From NCBI GenBank assembly GCA_014904845.1, contig MU119244.1, positions 62,001 to 126,000 on the forward strand: a stretch of 64,000 bases of DNA, written 5' to 3'. The translations under genes were made by a program, and so were the position numbers. Source of the DNA: Acephala macrosclerotiorum. Taxonomy: Eukaryota; Ascomycota; Leotiomycetes; Helotiales; Mollisiaceae. The notes beneath the pieces are model-generated. The model was not told the DNA's origin. It did no database searches and saw only the letters and a list, made by a program, of their open reading frames with translations. Below are positions 34,782 to 45,687 of the stretch, in pieces. The first letter of the stretch is position 1; the number at the start of each line of letters is the position of its first letter.

Positions 34782-35774
34782 ATGGAGCTCAATCCGGAGA
34801 TCTCTCGCCCCGAGCTAGTAGCCAACAAGGAAGAGAAGCCTAGTCAATTCTTTCGATGGACACAGGAAGATGCGTTGCAGGTCTTTCCTCCAATTCTGCA
34901 CCCCCACCTTCCGTACAGCAATCCGTTGTACAACCGGATGAAAGCACCTCACAACGTCCCATCACGACATTGTCTGTTCGCAGCAACCTTCCCATCAGGT
35001 ACCACAACGATACCAGAAATTTACACAATCGTCTTTGCAGACCGCTCTCGGCACCAAGAATCACAAATCTGGACCTTCAATTCCTTGAACGCGACTACAG
35101 AGCCAATGTCCGCGTCCGAGAAATCCACTCTTATAACACACGTGGAAGCCACAATCCACTTTGTCAAAGAGATATCAATACCAGAAGCTCCTGGGTGGCC
35201 CTTCTCACCCATCCTTAAGTTCGCATGCCAACATGAGCACTGGACCTCCACCCTCCAAGAAATCGGTAAGGCACGAGACGCGGTTCCGCGACAGACACAC
35301 TGGAATGAGTGGCTCATGAAAACCTCCACCATCTCGTCCCTACCACCGGCAAGGAAGACCCTACCTGAAGGGTACACAGTAACACGAGTCCCAGACGACC
35401 AATTAGACGTCGTGACCTCAACATCTTCGATCCCCAGGCAACCTTCTACATACAAGATGCTCCCAAGCGTTGGCGTCATGGATACTGATGGCAAATTGGC
35501 TGCTTGGGCGTATGTGGGAATTGATGGCTCCATTGCTACTCTTTATGTTCTGCCTGAATTCAGGGGCCAAGGACTTTCAAGTATCATTGCCAGAGAACTA
35601 CTAGCACGTCTGGAAAGAGGAGAATTTGCAGACTTAGGGTATGATGGGAAGAGCGGATGGGTACATGCAGATGTGTATGATGGAAATGCAGGAAGTGAAG
35701 CTGTGATGAAGGGCTTGGGGGGAACAATTGGGTGGAAGAGCAGCTATATCTGGATTGACAGTGCGAGGTTCTGA
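34782..35774 (+). CDS. GNAT-family N-acetyltransferase
   Basis: This is a single exon of 330 residues. The frame is open upstream to 34728 but that start is TTG; the ATG at 34782 (MELNPEISRPELV) is the first methionine. The C-terminal third holds the acetyl-CoA-binding motif A, ATLYVLPEFRGQGLSSIIAR, with the Q/R-x-x-G-x-G/A loop. It is preceded by the strand AAWAYVGIDGS and followed by an aromatic strand (GWVHADVYDGN). This resembles the FR47/glycine-N-acyltransferase-like branch that is common in fungi. The N-terminal 200 residues are variable. Substrate unknown. It is intact although flanked by pseudogenes. Confidence 0.8.
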   Translation: MELNPEISRPELVANKEEKPSQFFRWTQEDALQVFPPILHPHLPYSNPLYNRMKAPHNVPSRHCLFAATFPSGTTTIPEIYTIVFADRSRHQESQIWTFNSLNATTEPMSASEKSTLITHVEATIHFVKEISIPEAPGWPFSPILKFACQHEHWTSTLQEIGKARDAVPRQTHWNEWLMKTSTISSLPPARKTLPEGYTVTRVPDDQLDVVTSTSSIPRQPSTYKMLPSVGVMDTDGKLAAWAYVGIDGSIATLYVLPEFRGQGLSSIIARELLARLERGEFADLGYDGKSGWVHADVYDGNAGSEAVMKGLGGTIGWKSSYIWIDSARF

Positions 35775-35946
35775 ATCTTGTTCATTGGATTTTTGAATGT
35801 CCTGGAAGGCAGTGGACATCTAAAGCACACAAGCCCACGATCTATATCATCTAGAGGCATATCCATCCCACCCAAGTCTATAAAACGCTAGGGTATCTAC
35901 TAGTAACGCCAAAGTCCCAGCATTTCTAGCAAATCCAAATCTGCAT

Positions 35947-36734
35947 TCAGAGACCATACTTTTCAAAGTTAGCACTTCCATCTCAAATGTTCCATCAAAT
36001 AAGCCGACTTACCTTGCGTGCAAGGATTCTGAGGCCCTTATGAGACATCTTTTGTTCGGGAGTCAAGTTTTCCAAGAAATTCTTCACCAGTACCTTGCGA
36101 GCCTCGACTCTCTCCTTCTGCAGCTTCTTCGCCTCATCCAAGAACGCCTTTCGCTTCTTGAACTCAGCATGGTCTTCTTCTTCCTCGGCCAGACGTGCCT
36201 TGGTCTTCTCACGATTTTGGATCATGGTGATGTCCTCGTTCTCTATGGTAACTGGTACGCCGATGTCGCTCATGCCATCATCTGCTATTGCGTGTGTCAG
36301 GTTTGTCGTCTTTTATTTAGGGTGGAGGTGGGGGAAGGACATACATTCGAGATCGTTGACTTCAACTTTGATGCCGCGCTTCTCATCAGCTCGCTCTTCA
36401 GCCTTCTTGCTCAGTGCTATGGTTCGCGTCAACATTATCGTCTCTGATCTCGGGATGTAGGGCATACACTTGAAGTCTAAGCCATTGGCTATTGTCCGCG
36501 TCAGCATTAATGTCCTCTGATCTTCGGGGAAGTTAGAAGTGAAGACTTACATTCGAGGTAGTTCTTACGGATCTTTCTCTCCCTCTTCAAGATCTCTCGA
36601 TTGTTGATCATGATCTTGGCTCTGGTGATTCCCATGGCCTTCTCCCTCTTGATAAAGTCTTTCAGATCGTGCTTGATCAAAGCCTCGATACCCTCCTCCA
36701 TCTGGATCTTGAGGACGAAGGAATCAATGTCCAT
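35947..36734 (-). CDS. Small charged coiled-coil protein with look-alike introns, hypothetical
   Basis: Exons 36551-36734, 36468-36488 (21 bases), 36345-36416, 36013-36284 and 35947-35958 give 186 residues. The protein is very rich in Lys, Glu and Arg and predicted helical (ITRAKIMINNREILKRERKI; LAEEEEDHAEFKKRKAFLDE). It ends LRILARKYGL, the last codons coming from a 12-base exon; reading through that intron instead ends at 35995. The first three introns are all phase 1, each splitting a serine codon after a similar boundary (CTCGAAT, TTCAAGT, CTCGAAT). Introns 1 and 2 share most of their 3' 40 bases. No known domain. Junctions fit frame exactly, which supports the model despite the tiny exons. 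Confidence 0.62.
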
Positions 36735-38892
36735 GATTACTGGAAGAGGGGGCACTGGGGAGAGGATGTACAATGATTGAGGATGAGAGTCGAGCGGCGA
36801 GTTAGGGGCTTCTGGAACAAGGCCAGTTGTAGAATGGAATATCGCGGCGAGGAATTGATTTCGTAGTCGAAGCCATGATTATATACTATTTGAGGGGCCC
36901 CAAAGTCGGAGCAGGGAGACTTATTAGCCGAGACCGGAGTAGTAGAGTTTGTCCTGTATGCTCTTCTGGTAAAATGGAGAAGTGAATCTTGAGTTGGAAA
37001 TTGCGACTCGTTTTGAGATTAAGCAAAAAGTGGTGAATATTAGAGGAACAACTCCCACTAGCCGAGAAGAGGACCATCTTGAAGAGATGAGCATTCAATG
37101 CCTGAAAAAAAGATTGGAAGATGTTACTTCGCCCTCAGAAGGACCGACTTGTTTGATACCGGGCGGAAAGGGATGAGTTCAAAGGCACGACCAGGCAGGC
37201 ACCCGCCAATTCTGAAGGACCATCATTGGACCGTTGGTTTAATTAGATACTCTCTTCAGTATGGTACAATCAAGTGTAGGACACAGCCCAACCTAGGTGA
37301 AAGAAGCAGCTGAGTGGACTCCTAGCAAAAGAGCTATGTTGGGACTTCTCGTGATATTCTGATAGGCGGAGGGAGAGTAATTCCAAGCTGGAAGAGTTCG
37401 ATTCAGGCAAAATTCACCCAAGCACTTGTCATTCTCTGTTTCAGTCTGTACACAAGGAAATATGAACATGATGTATGCATGCTGGGGATCGTTCTTCGGG
37501 GATTTCTACCCTGTCAGGGGAAACGGGCTTGAAGAGTTTATACCTCTTAGGGACGGCTGATATGACGAAGCCCATCAAAAGGACAGAAAATTTCATTCTT
37601 CAACTTCATGTCTGCCTAGGCATCCCTTTAATCCTTTTCAGGTCCGGACTTCAGTTGCTTGAGTTCTGCAAAAGTTTGTTTGAATGCTGGGATGTAACAC
37701 ACTGCTTAAAATATGGCCAAGAGACAAGGCAATGACTAGAACCTTATTGAATCCGCTTGCTTTAAGGTTCTTAAGATTTGGAAGGCCATAACAGCATTCG
37801 GCATTGGCCAAACTTGATGTGTCGTTGAGGCGCGCCAATTTGTCCCATGTCAAGCAGCCTTCAAGTCTACCAACATTGAAGAGACTTTCGCCACAGACAA
37901 AGGGTTTAAAGCATGCGCAATACTCGAATCCGAGTGGTAGTTGAGAATGAGATCGCAAGACAAATCATTCTACCATCCTGGATAGTTCTCGAGCACCATG
38001 TGACTGCACAAATCAAAGAGATTGAATGCTTCTACCTTGACCTGAGAAGTCTTGTCCTTGAATTGCACTTCTGAGCTCGCTTTTGATGGATAATGAAGTA
38101 GCTGTTTGGTGTTCTAGGCACTACTAGACTGATAAACTTGCATATGCACGTGGCACATCCACCTTAGAAAGTCACAATCCTTTTGCAGATTTCTCGACTC
38201 TCCAAAGATAGTGCTTCCCAGGCTTGCTAGGGCTCATTTTTCGACATGATGCCGATTATTCAGGAAGCATATTTCCTCACTCCTTCAATTCTCGGTCCTG
38301 TAGCTTCATGTCCTCCAGTCCAGCGTAGGGCTAATTCGACGAATTTGCAACAGTGTGGCCCCGAGCAGAATACTTAAATCAGGATGATGCCGACGGCTCA
38401 GATCTGATACTGGAACTTGCATGCTGACGCGGGGTCATGCTCGGAAGCACTCGCCAACAAAGCTGCTGGCTTCCAAAACCCGCTTAGAAATAAAGGGGAG
38501 GGAGCCCACCATCCCCAAACAACCTTGCGGGAAGTTTAGTGTTCTCCACGTACCTGTGCCATATTCTTGGGTTTTCCCATCCCAACCACTCCACATGCAA
38601 TATTATCTCGCCAATGCGATCTGCATCTCGGCAGGCTTTCGACCCCCGAGATTGCCATGATGAGAAGCTCGTCGACAGATCCTAGAACGGTCAAACCTTG
38701 TAGCTGTAGAGAGCTTAGCCTCATGGCCCGAGAGCAGGATTTTGATGCATACTGTAGAGATCATGGTTCTGTCATAACGTCATGAGATGAGGTCTCGAGT
38801 ACGAAAGTTCCTCATTCTCCTTCACTCCTAAAATCTCTGCAACTCCCAGGCCTTCTTCACTCACTCCACCTTTGCCCTCGTCAACAAGCAAG
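36735..38892. other. intergenic region, about 2.2 kb
   Basis: This is the promoter of the small charged gene and the upstream region of the esterase pseudogene. Frames here are short and unlike known proteins. A C/T-rich leader precedes 38893. Confidence 0.5.
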
Positions 38893-40740
38893 ATGTTCCA
38901 TCAAATATTGTTATATTGTCTCCTGCTCATCTCTTCTCCCGTGTCGTCGACGAGAGTGGTCACCATAAAGGCAGGAAGGATCTCGGGAACACCTTGCTCG
39001 ACCTCAAACGCCACGGCCTACTATTCGATCCCATAAGCACAACCGCCCATTGGAGACCTTAGTTTTGCAACACCTAAGGCCTTCAACAAGACCTTCAGTA
39101 GCGCGTATAAAGCCAAGTATGCTGCTCCAAACTGCATACCGTTCGGAACTTCCTTCCTCGAGTCAGGGCCGTCATATGAAGACTGGTAGGTGAAGCACTA
39201 TCAATTGTATCCTTTCTTGCTGAGAACGAATTAGTCTTTACCTCAATATCTGGATACCCGCTCCAGCTCCAGGCTGCTATCCTCTATATAAGTTTCCTGT
39301 GAAAGTCTGGGTATACGAAGGATCGGACAATGCTGGAGGTATCTCGCAGCCGCTATACAATGGATGCAACCTAGCCTCTGGTGGCGACTCGATCGGTCTA
39401 TCTGTCAATTACCGACCTGACTCGTTGGGATTCTTGGCCTTGAAAAGTGCTGGTGTTGAGGGTAATATTGGAATCCAGGATATTCTGCTCACGCTGCAAT
39501 GGATACAGGACAACATCGCTACTTTTGGTGGAGAGAAGGTTGACAATGTCCCGCAAATAAACCTACCGATATAAGAATTGTCATTGCGCTGGACAAAGTG
39601 CTGCTTTTTGGACAGTCGGCTGGCTCATATAACATTTACTCGATCGCAAGTCTTCCCCAGGCGCCATCACTCATCAATTATGTGATCCGCGAGTCTCCTG
39701 GAGGGCGGTCAAGTCCAGAACAATTCTTCGATGCAGTCTTTAGGAGCTGCGTATGCTCTAGACCTAGGATGTTCTGCCACAGATGTCAGTATCCAATCGT
39801 GATTTGAAGAGCTGCACCTTCAAAGCGCAGATTGCTTGCCTGAGATCCAAGTCGACCGCCGAAGTGAACGCGTCCTTGCCGTCGGGTAGCAATCTAGTGG
39901 GCGTCAGTACTTCCAATGCCACCCACCGACTTCCAACCCTACGTCGACGGAAAGATCATACTGCTCAACCATCTATCGCGGGGTCTAACGTTCCCATCAT
40001 TCTCGGCTCAAGTACTTCACCTCACTCCAGTCTTCCGCCAATCTACGGATTGCTGACAACCTCTCGGACGCTGAGGAAGGTACACTTTTCACCCTCCACA
40101 CCGTAAGCAACACCCTCAACGTCTCATCTTCCCTCTACACCATCATACTAATCCAGAACTTCGACCCAACCCTCGCCCCCATAATCGAATCTCAATTCCC
40201 TGTTTCCCTCTACTCCAAGTCAACCTCCTACCCCGTCTACGCAGCCATCGTCGAGATGAAAACCTGGTACGACTACCTCTGTCTCGCTTTCAGAGGAACC
40301 CAACTCGCTAAATCCAAAGGCGTCCTAGTCTGTACGTATCTATAAGGCCATGTCCCGAGTTGTGATTGGTATAGCGCTATTCCTGATAATGCGCTGGCGT
40401 TGGAAATTTTGGGCGCGACGCATACAGCGGAGATTCTGTTTGTTTTTGGAATGTGGATGGGCTTCCATTGCCGAATGGGACGTGTAGTTTTACGGAGGCG
40501 GAGGAGATTTCGAGGACGATGATGAGTTCTTAGACCGCGATTGCGAGGAGTAGGGATCCGAGTGTGGACGGATTGGAGTGGCCGGCTTATAATTTGAGCT
40601 CGGGGTATGAGGCTGTTGGGTTGAATGTCGGAGATGGAACGAGTATCGGGGTTGTTGACTATAGCGTGAGTTAGTTTTGGGATTATATTGCCGAGTTGGT
40701 GGAGGGTCCGTTTGGAGTCGACTTGCCGTCAACGGCGTAA
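38893..40740 (+). pseudogene. Secreted type B carboxylesterase, decayed
   Basis: An ATG at 38893 begins a signal peptide (MFHQILLYCLLLISSPVSST). A TAA at 39034-39036 stands where the family has the tyrosine of IPYAQPP. An intron (39186-39234) restores the family motif EDCLYLNIW. Then follow GLSVNYRPDSLGFL, NIGIQDILLTLQWIQDNIATFGG and the nucleophile elbow LLFGQSAGSY (serine codon 39616-39618). Further on the frame shifts near 39730 (GAAYALDLGCSATD in another phase), and between 39890 and 40080. It shifts again near 40450 (VDGLPLPNGTCSFTEAEEIS), and a TAG at 40531-40533 replaces an expected tryptophan. Normal relatives are about 550 residues. It would have acted outside the cell on esters. Confidence 0.83.
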
Positions 40741-41228
40741 TATGCGTTGCCATGGTCATGCGCTCAGAGAACATGCGAATAAATAACAAGAGATTGAAAA
40801 ACTTTAATCAACTAGTAATTTCGGATCATAGTACAGGAACAAGGACGTGAGTCATATATCGAGTGTAAAGTGAAAAGTAGACGTTGGCAGGTGGGTCGTA
40901 GCGCTCGCACTTGTGTCATATTCATGCGAGGCGATAGCAAACCCTTGCAGGCTATCTGAAGGAAAAGCTTTCAATGAACTCTCTTGAATGACAAGCGCAA
41001 AGCTAAATGGCATTGATGAAGCCTTCGTAGCACGGTAAACGCCCTGCATTGTCCACTCCTATACCTCACCCACTAGGTCGGTCGAGTAGGTTCCGTCTCT
41101 AGAGAGTTAATTAAAGTACACAGAGAGGACTGTTTGAGATTACACACCTTCTCATCCCAATTGGTATGGAAAACACAAGGGGGAATCCTTCAATAAGGGC
41201 TCGGTTCACTCTGTGGCTTCGTCCTTCT
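40741..41228. other. intergenic region between two pseudogenes
   Basis: This is 3' flank sequence with only short frames. No feature is supported. Confidence 0.55.
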
Positions 41229-41776
41229 CTAACCCATGATGAGTCGAGTCTTGGCGATGTCTCTGTCGTGCTTGATGGCTGGCTCCCCAGCTACTTGCAC
41301 TTTGAGCAGTATCTAGAGAATAATTTGCCAGTCAGTCTCAAAGCTCAGAACGCGCACATAGAAACTTAAGTCTCACGCGAGAATGTGCATCCAACACAAA
41401 GCTTGAGCCTAGACTTGCTTCCGCAATTTTCGCATTCAGTCGCGTCACCACCAGGCTTCCCGTATTTTCCAAACTCGTGCGCCATGTTGAAACCTTCACT
41501 GCAGCATCGAGACGACTTGCAAGTTGGAACAATCATATCGACGGAATTTGACCCAGATGGAAAGAGGAACGAGATTGCTGAGTGATATAGATCGGTGGCG
41601 CGTCTTCCACAGATTCTGCAGTCCCAGAGCTGCGAACTAAGGCGATGGATTTGGTAGCAGTTGACGACGTAGGTTCTCATGGCATCGCCGTGATCCTGCG
41701 AAGCTTGACTGCCAACGTGAGAGATAGCTGAGTGAGGTTGTGGATGGCTACCGCGCTCCTGTAACGGTAGAATCAT
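41229..41776 (-). pseudogene. MYND-type zinc-finger protein, apparently frameshifted
   Basis: The frame from ATG 41776 holds WDCRICGRRATDLY and then the first half of a MYND finger (CENCGSKSRLKLCVGC). A GTGAGA donor after it splices to an acceptor just before RYCSKC, the second half of the finger. From there the expected CQVADWxxHK continuation is found only in another reading phase (QVAGEPAIKHDRDIAKTRLI, ending at 41229). A lost base within the finger is the simplest explanation. MYND domains bind proline-rich peptides and many fungal ones are of unknown role. If the first frame is used unspliced, a 136-residue protein ends at 41366 with a half finger only. Confidence 0.55.
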
Positions 41777-43153
41777 GGTGGCTGTGGTTTCGATTTCTTC
41801 TAACTAATGTGACGATGAACAGACTTCGAAGTTGTAGTAGTGCAACATTGTTGAATGTCGGAGAATTGCGCAAGCGCGAACACGTGTAAACAAAACGTCA
41901 GGACTAGGTATCACCACGTGATTTTACGTTTTTGGATAGAACACCACCAGGACTTCATTTTCAACTTGTAGATTTGCTCCTTCCTATAGTAGAAGGGGAC
42001 ACTGTTTACCCTGCATCTAGGACGAATGCAAATCGAGCTTGCCCTTTTACGTAAGCGACGTTTTCCATCACGAGAACAGACATCGCTTCACTTCAAGTGC
42101 GACTCGCATGCGCTGTCTTCTCTGGCACCGATCTGGACGCATCATGAGCTCTTTGGGACCTGTTACCAGCTACGCAGATCTTTTCACAGATCCTGAGGAG
42201 GCTAGATCCTTTCAATTCTCAGAATAATTGAAGGAAGCTGTACCTGGCCTGGTTGAGCCCATATTGCCTACTAGCTGAGTTACAACCCCGGAGAAGAACA
42301 TTGCTTGAATTATTCAGATCACTCGATCCTCGGCCTCCTTGTGTATCACTTTTGAGATGATAGTGGGCCGATGTTTCTGTGTAATGCCACGCTTTCTGGA
42401 AAGGCTCTTCCGACAATTGCCGCTGGCTCTGCAGCAACTCGAGGCAGGTCCAAGAGAGAGAGGGAACACCTTTCCAGCAATCACAGCCAAGGACCCTTAA
42501 GCTAAAATAGAAAGCACCCCAAGGGTAGTGGCTGGCCGCAGCACCTTACGTGTCGCAAGATAGGATGGCAGATGGATAAAAAGGTTCCAAACACTTCAAA
42601 TTCATGCAGCTGACTCCATGAGGCCACAGTTGACCAGAGCTGGGTAGCGCGGTCATATTGGATATTTAGAGAAGCAGGAGAGCAAGAAGACTTCGGATGC
42701 GTATTTCGTATCAGGTAAACCTCTCCCGCAAGTCTTGTCATAAGAAAAAAGTGGTATGCTCCAGAACTTTGCAATCTCAACCAAACTACCGCCACATTTT
42801 GGGCCCCAGAAAGATCTTCACGATTGCGGAAGAGCAGCGGTGACACGCATAAGCGTAGGGGATATCGGCATGGATGTTGTGATACACTGGCTACGACAAT
42901 CGAATATGAGGCCAGTGGTCCTCGAGAAGCTGAGTGGATGGTTTGGAGATGCGACGCTCGCCACGATGTTTCATTATGCAGATGGTCTACAACGTGTGCA
43001 AGCATCATCCCTCACTCGAGGTGGGAGATCTCCCTCAATAAATATGCTCTTGGGCCGCTAGGCCTAGATGATTGAGATGATTGTGATGATAGAAAGTTGA
43101 TAGAAGAAACATTTGTTCTTAGGTCTTCGAATTGTCGAATTTTGTGATTGAAG
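41777..43153. other. intergenic region
   Basis: This is the promoter side of the alpha-actinin gene. Frames of up to about 168 codons on the minus strand (42502-43008) and 101 on the plus strand (42756-43061) overlap each other and match nothing I know. I do not call them genes. Confidence 0.45.
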
Positions 43154-45687
43154 ATGTCTGCGATGGAGAACGAAGAAATAGGGGCTGCGCGCAGCCTGAC
43201 TCCACCACTTAGCGAGGATGGTAGTGACGCAGCGTCCGCTGGCAGTTCTGGTTGCACGGCAACTCCCGAGTCTCCTATTCAAGTAAACAATGAACTGAAC
43301 GCTTCTGCTTATCCACCATCACCGCCATCGAGTATCAAAGGACGTCGCAATCGCTCATCGCTACAGAGGGAAGCCAACAGATCGAAGCAATTCACAAGTC
43401 GCTTGCAGCGAAGTACTACCACCACTGAGAAGCCCAGCGACGCTGAAATCCTTGGGAGGAGACGCGGACGAGGCTTTCGAAGACAGACAACAAGTCTGCC
43501 TGCAGACCACGGATTGAAGGCAGTCGAGCCGCCGCATGAGCAAGCTCTCACAAAGATGGCGTTTGCGGAGCAGCAACAATGGATCACAGTCCAACAAAAA
43601 ACATTCACAAAATGGTACGCTCTGAGTACCTGGCGGTGGAGGGGCATCGACTGACTGAACAGGCTTAATACCAAGATTGAACCACGAGAACTGGCAATTG
43701 TAGATCTTGTGAAGGATCTCAGTGATGGCGTGCGGATACACCCTTCTACTGTTTCTGGCGCAATGTTGACACTCTGCTCAGGTCATTCTTATCCACCTCC
43801 TCGAATGTCTCTCGAACGAATCCCTCGGCCGCTATGCTGCAAAACCAAAACTACGAGTGCAGCGATTCGAGAATGCCAATCTATCACTGGACTTCATTAA
43901 GTCTAAGGGTATCCAGATGACGAACATTGGGGCGGAGGATGTCGTAGACGGCAACAGGAAGATCATCCTGGGTCTCATCTGGACTCTGATTCTGCGGTTC
44001 ACAATCTCGGACATCAATGAGGAGGGTATGACTGCAAAGGAGGGTCTGCTACTGTGGTGTCAAAGGAAGACAGCTTGTTACGAGGAGGTTGATGTACGGA
44101 ATTTCACGGACAGTTGGAATGATGGCCTGGCCTTCTGCGCCCTGTTGGATATCCACCGTCCGGACCTCATCGATTATGATGCTTTGGACAAGAAAGACCA
44201 TCGAGGCAACATGCAATTGGCTTTTGATATTGCAAGCAAGGAGATTGGCATTCCTGACCTTTTGGACGTGGAGGATGTGTGCGACGTTGCGAAGCCCGAT
44301 GAACGAAGTTTGATGACATATATAGCCTACTGGTTTCACGCCTTTTCGCAGATGGAGAAGGTTGAGAATGCAGGACGAAGAGTCGAGAAGTTTGTCAACA
44401 ATATGCAGGGTGCTTGGGAGATGCAAAGCGCATATGAGAGGAGGATGCGAGAGCTGTTGAAGAACATCCAGGAGAAGGTCATAAGCTGGCAAGAATCGAG
44501 ATTCGAAGGAACATACGTTGATGCAAAACGACAATCGACCGAGTTTAGTGCGTACAAGAGGGGAAAGAAGAGGGAATGGGTTGCGGAGAAGAGTGATCTT
44601 GCTGCGCTTCTCGGAAATATCAAGACGAAAATGAGTACTTATCGTTTGCGGCCATACGAGCCTCCAGCAGAGTTAAGGTTGTCTGTTCTGGACGAGGAAT
44701 GGTCGAAGTTGATGAAGTCCGAGATGGCTAGAGGTCAGCTCATAAACGAGACAATCCGAGAGTAGGTGAAACGCTGAGCGATGTTGATTGAATCTAACAG
44801 AGAACAGCATCAAGAATGCTCTGCGCAAGTCTTTCGCAGACAAGGCCAATGACTTTGCATTGGCGCTGAACACTATGCAATTAGCAATTTCAGGACTCGA
44901 GGGTGACGTTGAGGACCAGCTGATGCATGTTCGCCGTCTCAACGAGAACTTGGAGCCTATGAATCAATATCTCAAGAAGATCGAGGAGGTCGATCAAAAG
45001 TGCGAAGAGGCCAATATCGAAGAGAACGACTTCACGACATATACTTACGATGAATTGTGTTACGAACTCAGTCTGGTCAAGAACTCTGTCTCCAAGAAAT
45101 TGGCTTTCTTGGACAACCAAGTTGTGGCACGGAACATGACTAACTTAACCCCTATTCAACTCGAGGAATTTGAAAGTGTCTTCCGTCACTTCGATCGCGA
45201 TGTCACAAACAGTCTCCACGAGCTCGAATTCAGCGCTGCTCTTGCATCACTCGGCCTCGTCTTTAGCGAAGATGAAATGCACGAGTACTTTATCGAAACA
45301 TCGAACGGCAAGGACTACGTCACTTTCGAGCAATTCATTCGCTTCATGGTCGATGTCACCGAGGATCAGAACACAGCTGAACAAGTCTTTCAAAGTTTCC
45401 GCGAGGTGGCTGATGGCAAACCATATGTTACGGAGATGGACTTGCGTCATAGTCTTGTACCGGATGATGTTATCGAGAAGCTCACGAAGTTCGTACCACT
45501 GCATCAAGGACCAGATCTGCAGGAAGACAGAGGCATGCCTCAATACGACTACATCAGCTTCATGGACGGATTGATCAGCGACCCCAACGAAGGTCGCGAG
45601 GACACTAATGCTCTTGCAGATCTTCCGAATGGGCGAAGTCCGCAACGAGCGAGCGCGGTAGGCAACAAAGCGAACGGCTTTCATTGA
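43154..45687 (+). CDS. Alpha-actinin (actin cross-linker)
   Basis: Exons 43154-43614, 43663-43729, 43782-44761 and 44808-45687 give 795 residues. A low-complexity N-terminus of about 145 residues (Ser/Pro- and Arg-rich) precedes two calponin-homology domains. CH1 runs from TFTKWLNTKIEPRE at about 150 to 255, with VILIHLLECLS and MTNIGAEDVVDGNRKIILG. CH2 runs from AKEGLLLWCQRKT at about 260 to 370, with FTDSWNDGLAFCALLDIHRP. A rod of about 240 residues with spectrin-like helices (ERRMRELLKNIQEKVISWQ) comes next. EF-hand-like repeats close the protein (FESVFRHFDRDVTNSLHELEF). This is the domain order of fungal alpha-actinin, which bundles actin at the septal ring and hyphal tip. The extended N-terminus is longer than in yeast Ain1. 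Confidence 0.95.

Noticed and set aside
42502..43008. 168-codon minus frame and an overlapping 101-codon plus frame
   Set aside because: Both strands are open and neither shows a family motif or coding-like composition. It probably belongs to the upstream region of alpha-actinin.
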